Positions 6,431 to 6,757 of a DNA stretch of 6,757 bases are shown here, in pieces. A model generated the notes under the pieces. It did no database searches and was not told the DNA's origin. It was given only the letters and a program-made list of their open reading frames with translations. The stretch's first letter is position 1; the number at the start of each line of letters is the position of its first letter. The DNA lies in contig CALYQE010000104.1 in NCBI GenBank assembly GCA_945281075.1, positions 1 to 6,757 on the forward strand, in the 5' to 3' direction. Both the position numbers and the translations under genes were made by a program. Source of the DNA: an uncultured Lactobacillus sp. Lineage in GTDB: Bacteria; Bacillota; Bacilli; Lactobacillales; Lactobacillaceae.

Positions 6431-6470
6431 GGACTAATTCCCGATATTTAATCGGGGTTAGTCCCCTTTT
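6431..6470 (+). terminator. Operon terminator hairpin
   Basis: GGACTAA (6431-6437) pairs with TTAGTCC (6458-6464), and TCCCGAT (6439-6445) pairs with ATCGGGG (6451-6457, one T-G pair), leaving one bulged T and an ATTTA loop. This 14-pair stem is followed by CC and TTTT, then GTCTCTGTCT, so the T tract is short but the stem is strong. It lies 136 bases after the permease stop and is the first strong hairpin there. On the reverse strand it is followed by TTTT a few bases on (TCAGTTTTAAATTT), so it may work in both directions for a convergent neighbour. Confidence 0.8.
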
Positions 6471-6549
6471 GTCTCTGTCTTGATTCTTTTCCAACTGCTG
6501 TTCCCAATTTTTAAATTATTTTTTAAGCTGTAAATTGTCTCCAGTTTAA

Positions 6550-6654
6550 ATTGCCAAAGAAGCCTTTTATCAACCCATTATTCAATATGTGATTGACAAA
6601 AGTACCAGATTAAGTATGGACGACCAACTAAAGTTACTAGTTACATTACATTAA
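6550..6654 (+). pseudogene. Possible 34-codon C-terminal coding relic, family unknown
   Basis: Read from ATT 6550, this frame runs 34 codons to TAA 6652-6654 and has a protein-like composition: EAFYQPIIQYVIDKSTRL followed by SMDDQLKLLVTLH, which resembles an amphipathic helical C-terminus. A stop (TAA, 6547-6549) precedes it directly, and there is no ATG or ribosome site, so it cannot be an intact gene. It may be the tail of a decayed gene lost from this locus. I do not recognise the family, and a chance frame of this length is quite possible. Confidence 0.3.
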
Positions 6655-6658
6655 TATG

Positions 6659-6710
6659 ATGGGTAATACTAAACATTTATATCATAAGTACTAAAACTAG
6701 TATTACCCAT
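6659..6710. repeat. Perfect 13-bp inverted repeat with a 26-base centre
   Basis: ATGGGTAATACTA (6659-6671) is repeated exactly in inverted orientation as TAGTATTACCCAT (6698-6710). Two further pairs are possible outside one mismatch (6656-6657 with 6712-6713). The centre contains a small TTAT/ATAA hairpin (6677-6680 with 6684-6687). No T run follows on either side, so it is not a standard intrinsic terminator. It could be an operator for a gene beyond the window, a structured RNA element, or the ends of a very small mobile element remnant. Confidence 0.65.
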
Positions 6711-6757
6711 AATCAAAATTCTCTATTTCTTATTTTTTAAATAATTTAGTAATAGAA

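Larger units (their letters stand above)
6295..6757. other. 463-base AT-rich region without an intact gene
   Basis: No complete open frame with a start codon and ribosome site is visible on either strand. The first part (6295-6430) is very AT-rich and includes a 9-bp inverted repeat, AGTTTTAAA (6392-6400) with TTTAAAACT (6420-6428), just before the operon terminator. The terminator follows at 6431-6470. Bases 6471-6549 show nothing recognisable. A possible C-terminal coding relic lies at 6550-6654 and a perfect 13-bp inverted repeat at 6659-6710. No tRNA, CRISPR or transposase gene was seen. Confidence 0.7.

Noticed and set aside
6593..6620. Promoter using TTGACA at 6593
   Set aside because: No acceptable -10 hexamer lies 16-18 bases downstream; the best is TATGGA at a 16-base spacing.

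Overview
The window looks like an AT-rich, low-GC Firmicute, most likely a member of the Lactobacillales. The evidence is the AT-rich coding sequence, AGGAGG-type ribosome binding sites, a CcpA-type cre box, a PTS galactitol-family IIC permease and a GlpP-type antiterminator. The exact genus cannot be read from the sequence.

Layout: one apparent operon of six genes, all on the + strand. Bases 1-29 hold a near-perfect sigma-A promoter (TTGACA, 17-base spacer, TATACT) with a cre-like box over its -35 element. A leader of about 120 bases follows. It contains no gene but carries a long intrinsic terminator hairpin (66-121, then eight T). Next come a DhnA/FbaB-family class I aldolase (157-969), a GlpP-family antiterminator (1059-1607), an FGGY carbohydrate kinase closest by recall to L-xylulokinase LyxK (1623-3176), a short-chain dehydrogenase/reductase (3206-3967), a D-2-hydroxyacid dehydrogenase of the YoaD/SerA type (3991-4992) and a GatC-family PTS IIC permease (true start probably 5023, ending 6294). 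A strong hairpin at 6431-6464 probably ends the operon. Bases 6295-6757 contain no intact gene, only the terminator, a possible 34-codon coding relic and a 13-bp perfect inverted repeat.

How the parts may work together (inference): a polyol, ketose or sugar acid enters through the IIC permease. One or both dehydrogenases interconvert alcohol, keto or acid forms, the FGGY kinase phosphorylates the sugar with ATP, and the aldolase cleaves the phosphorylated product into C2-C4 fragments. The gene set matches no described pathway that I can name.

The most interesting part is the control circuit. GlpP in Bacillus is an RNA-binding antiterminator that responds to glycerol-3-phosphate, the product of the FGGY kinase GlpK. 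Here a GlpP relative sits in an operon with a different FGGY kinase and no glycerol genes, downstream of a leader terminator that would need antitermination. This suggests a self-contained switch in which a sugar phosphate other than glycerol-3-phosphate is sensed and relieves termination of its own catabolic operon, with CcpA repression layered on the promoter.
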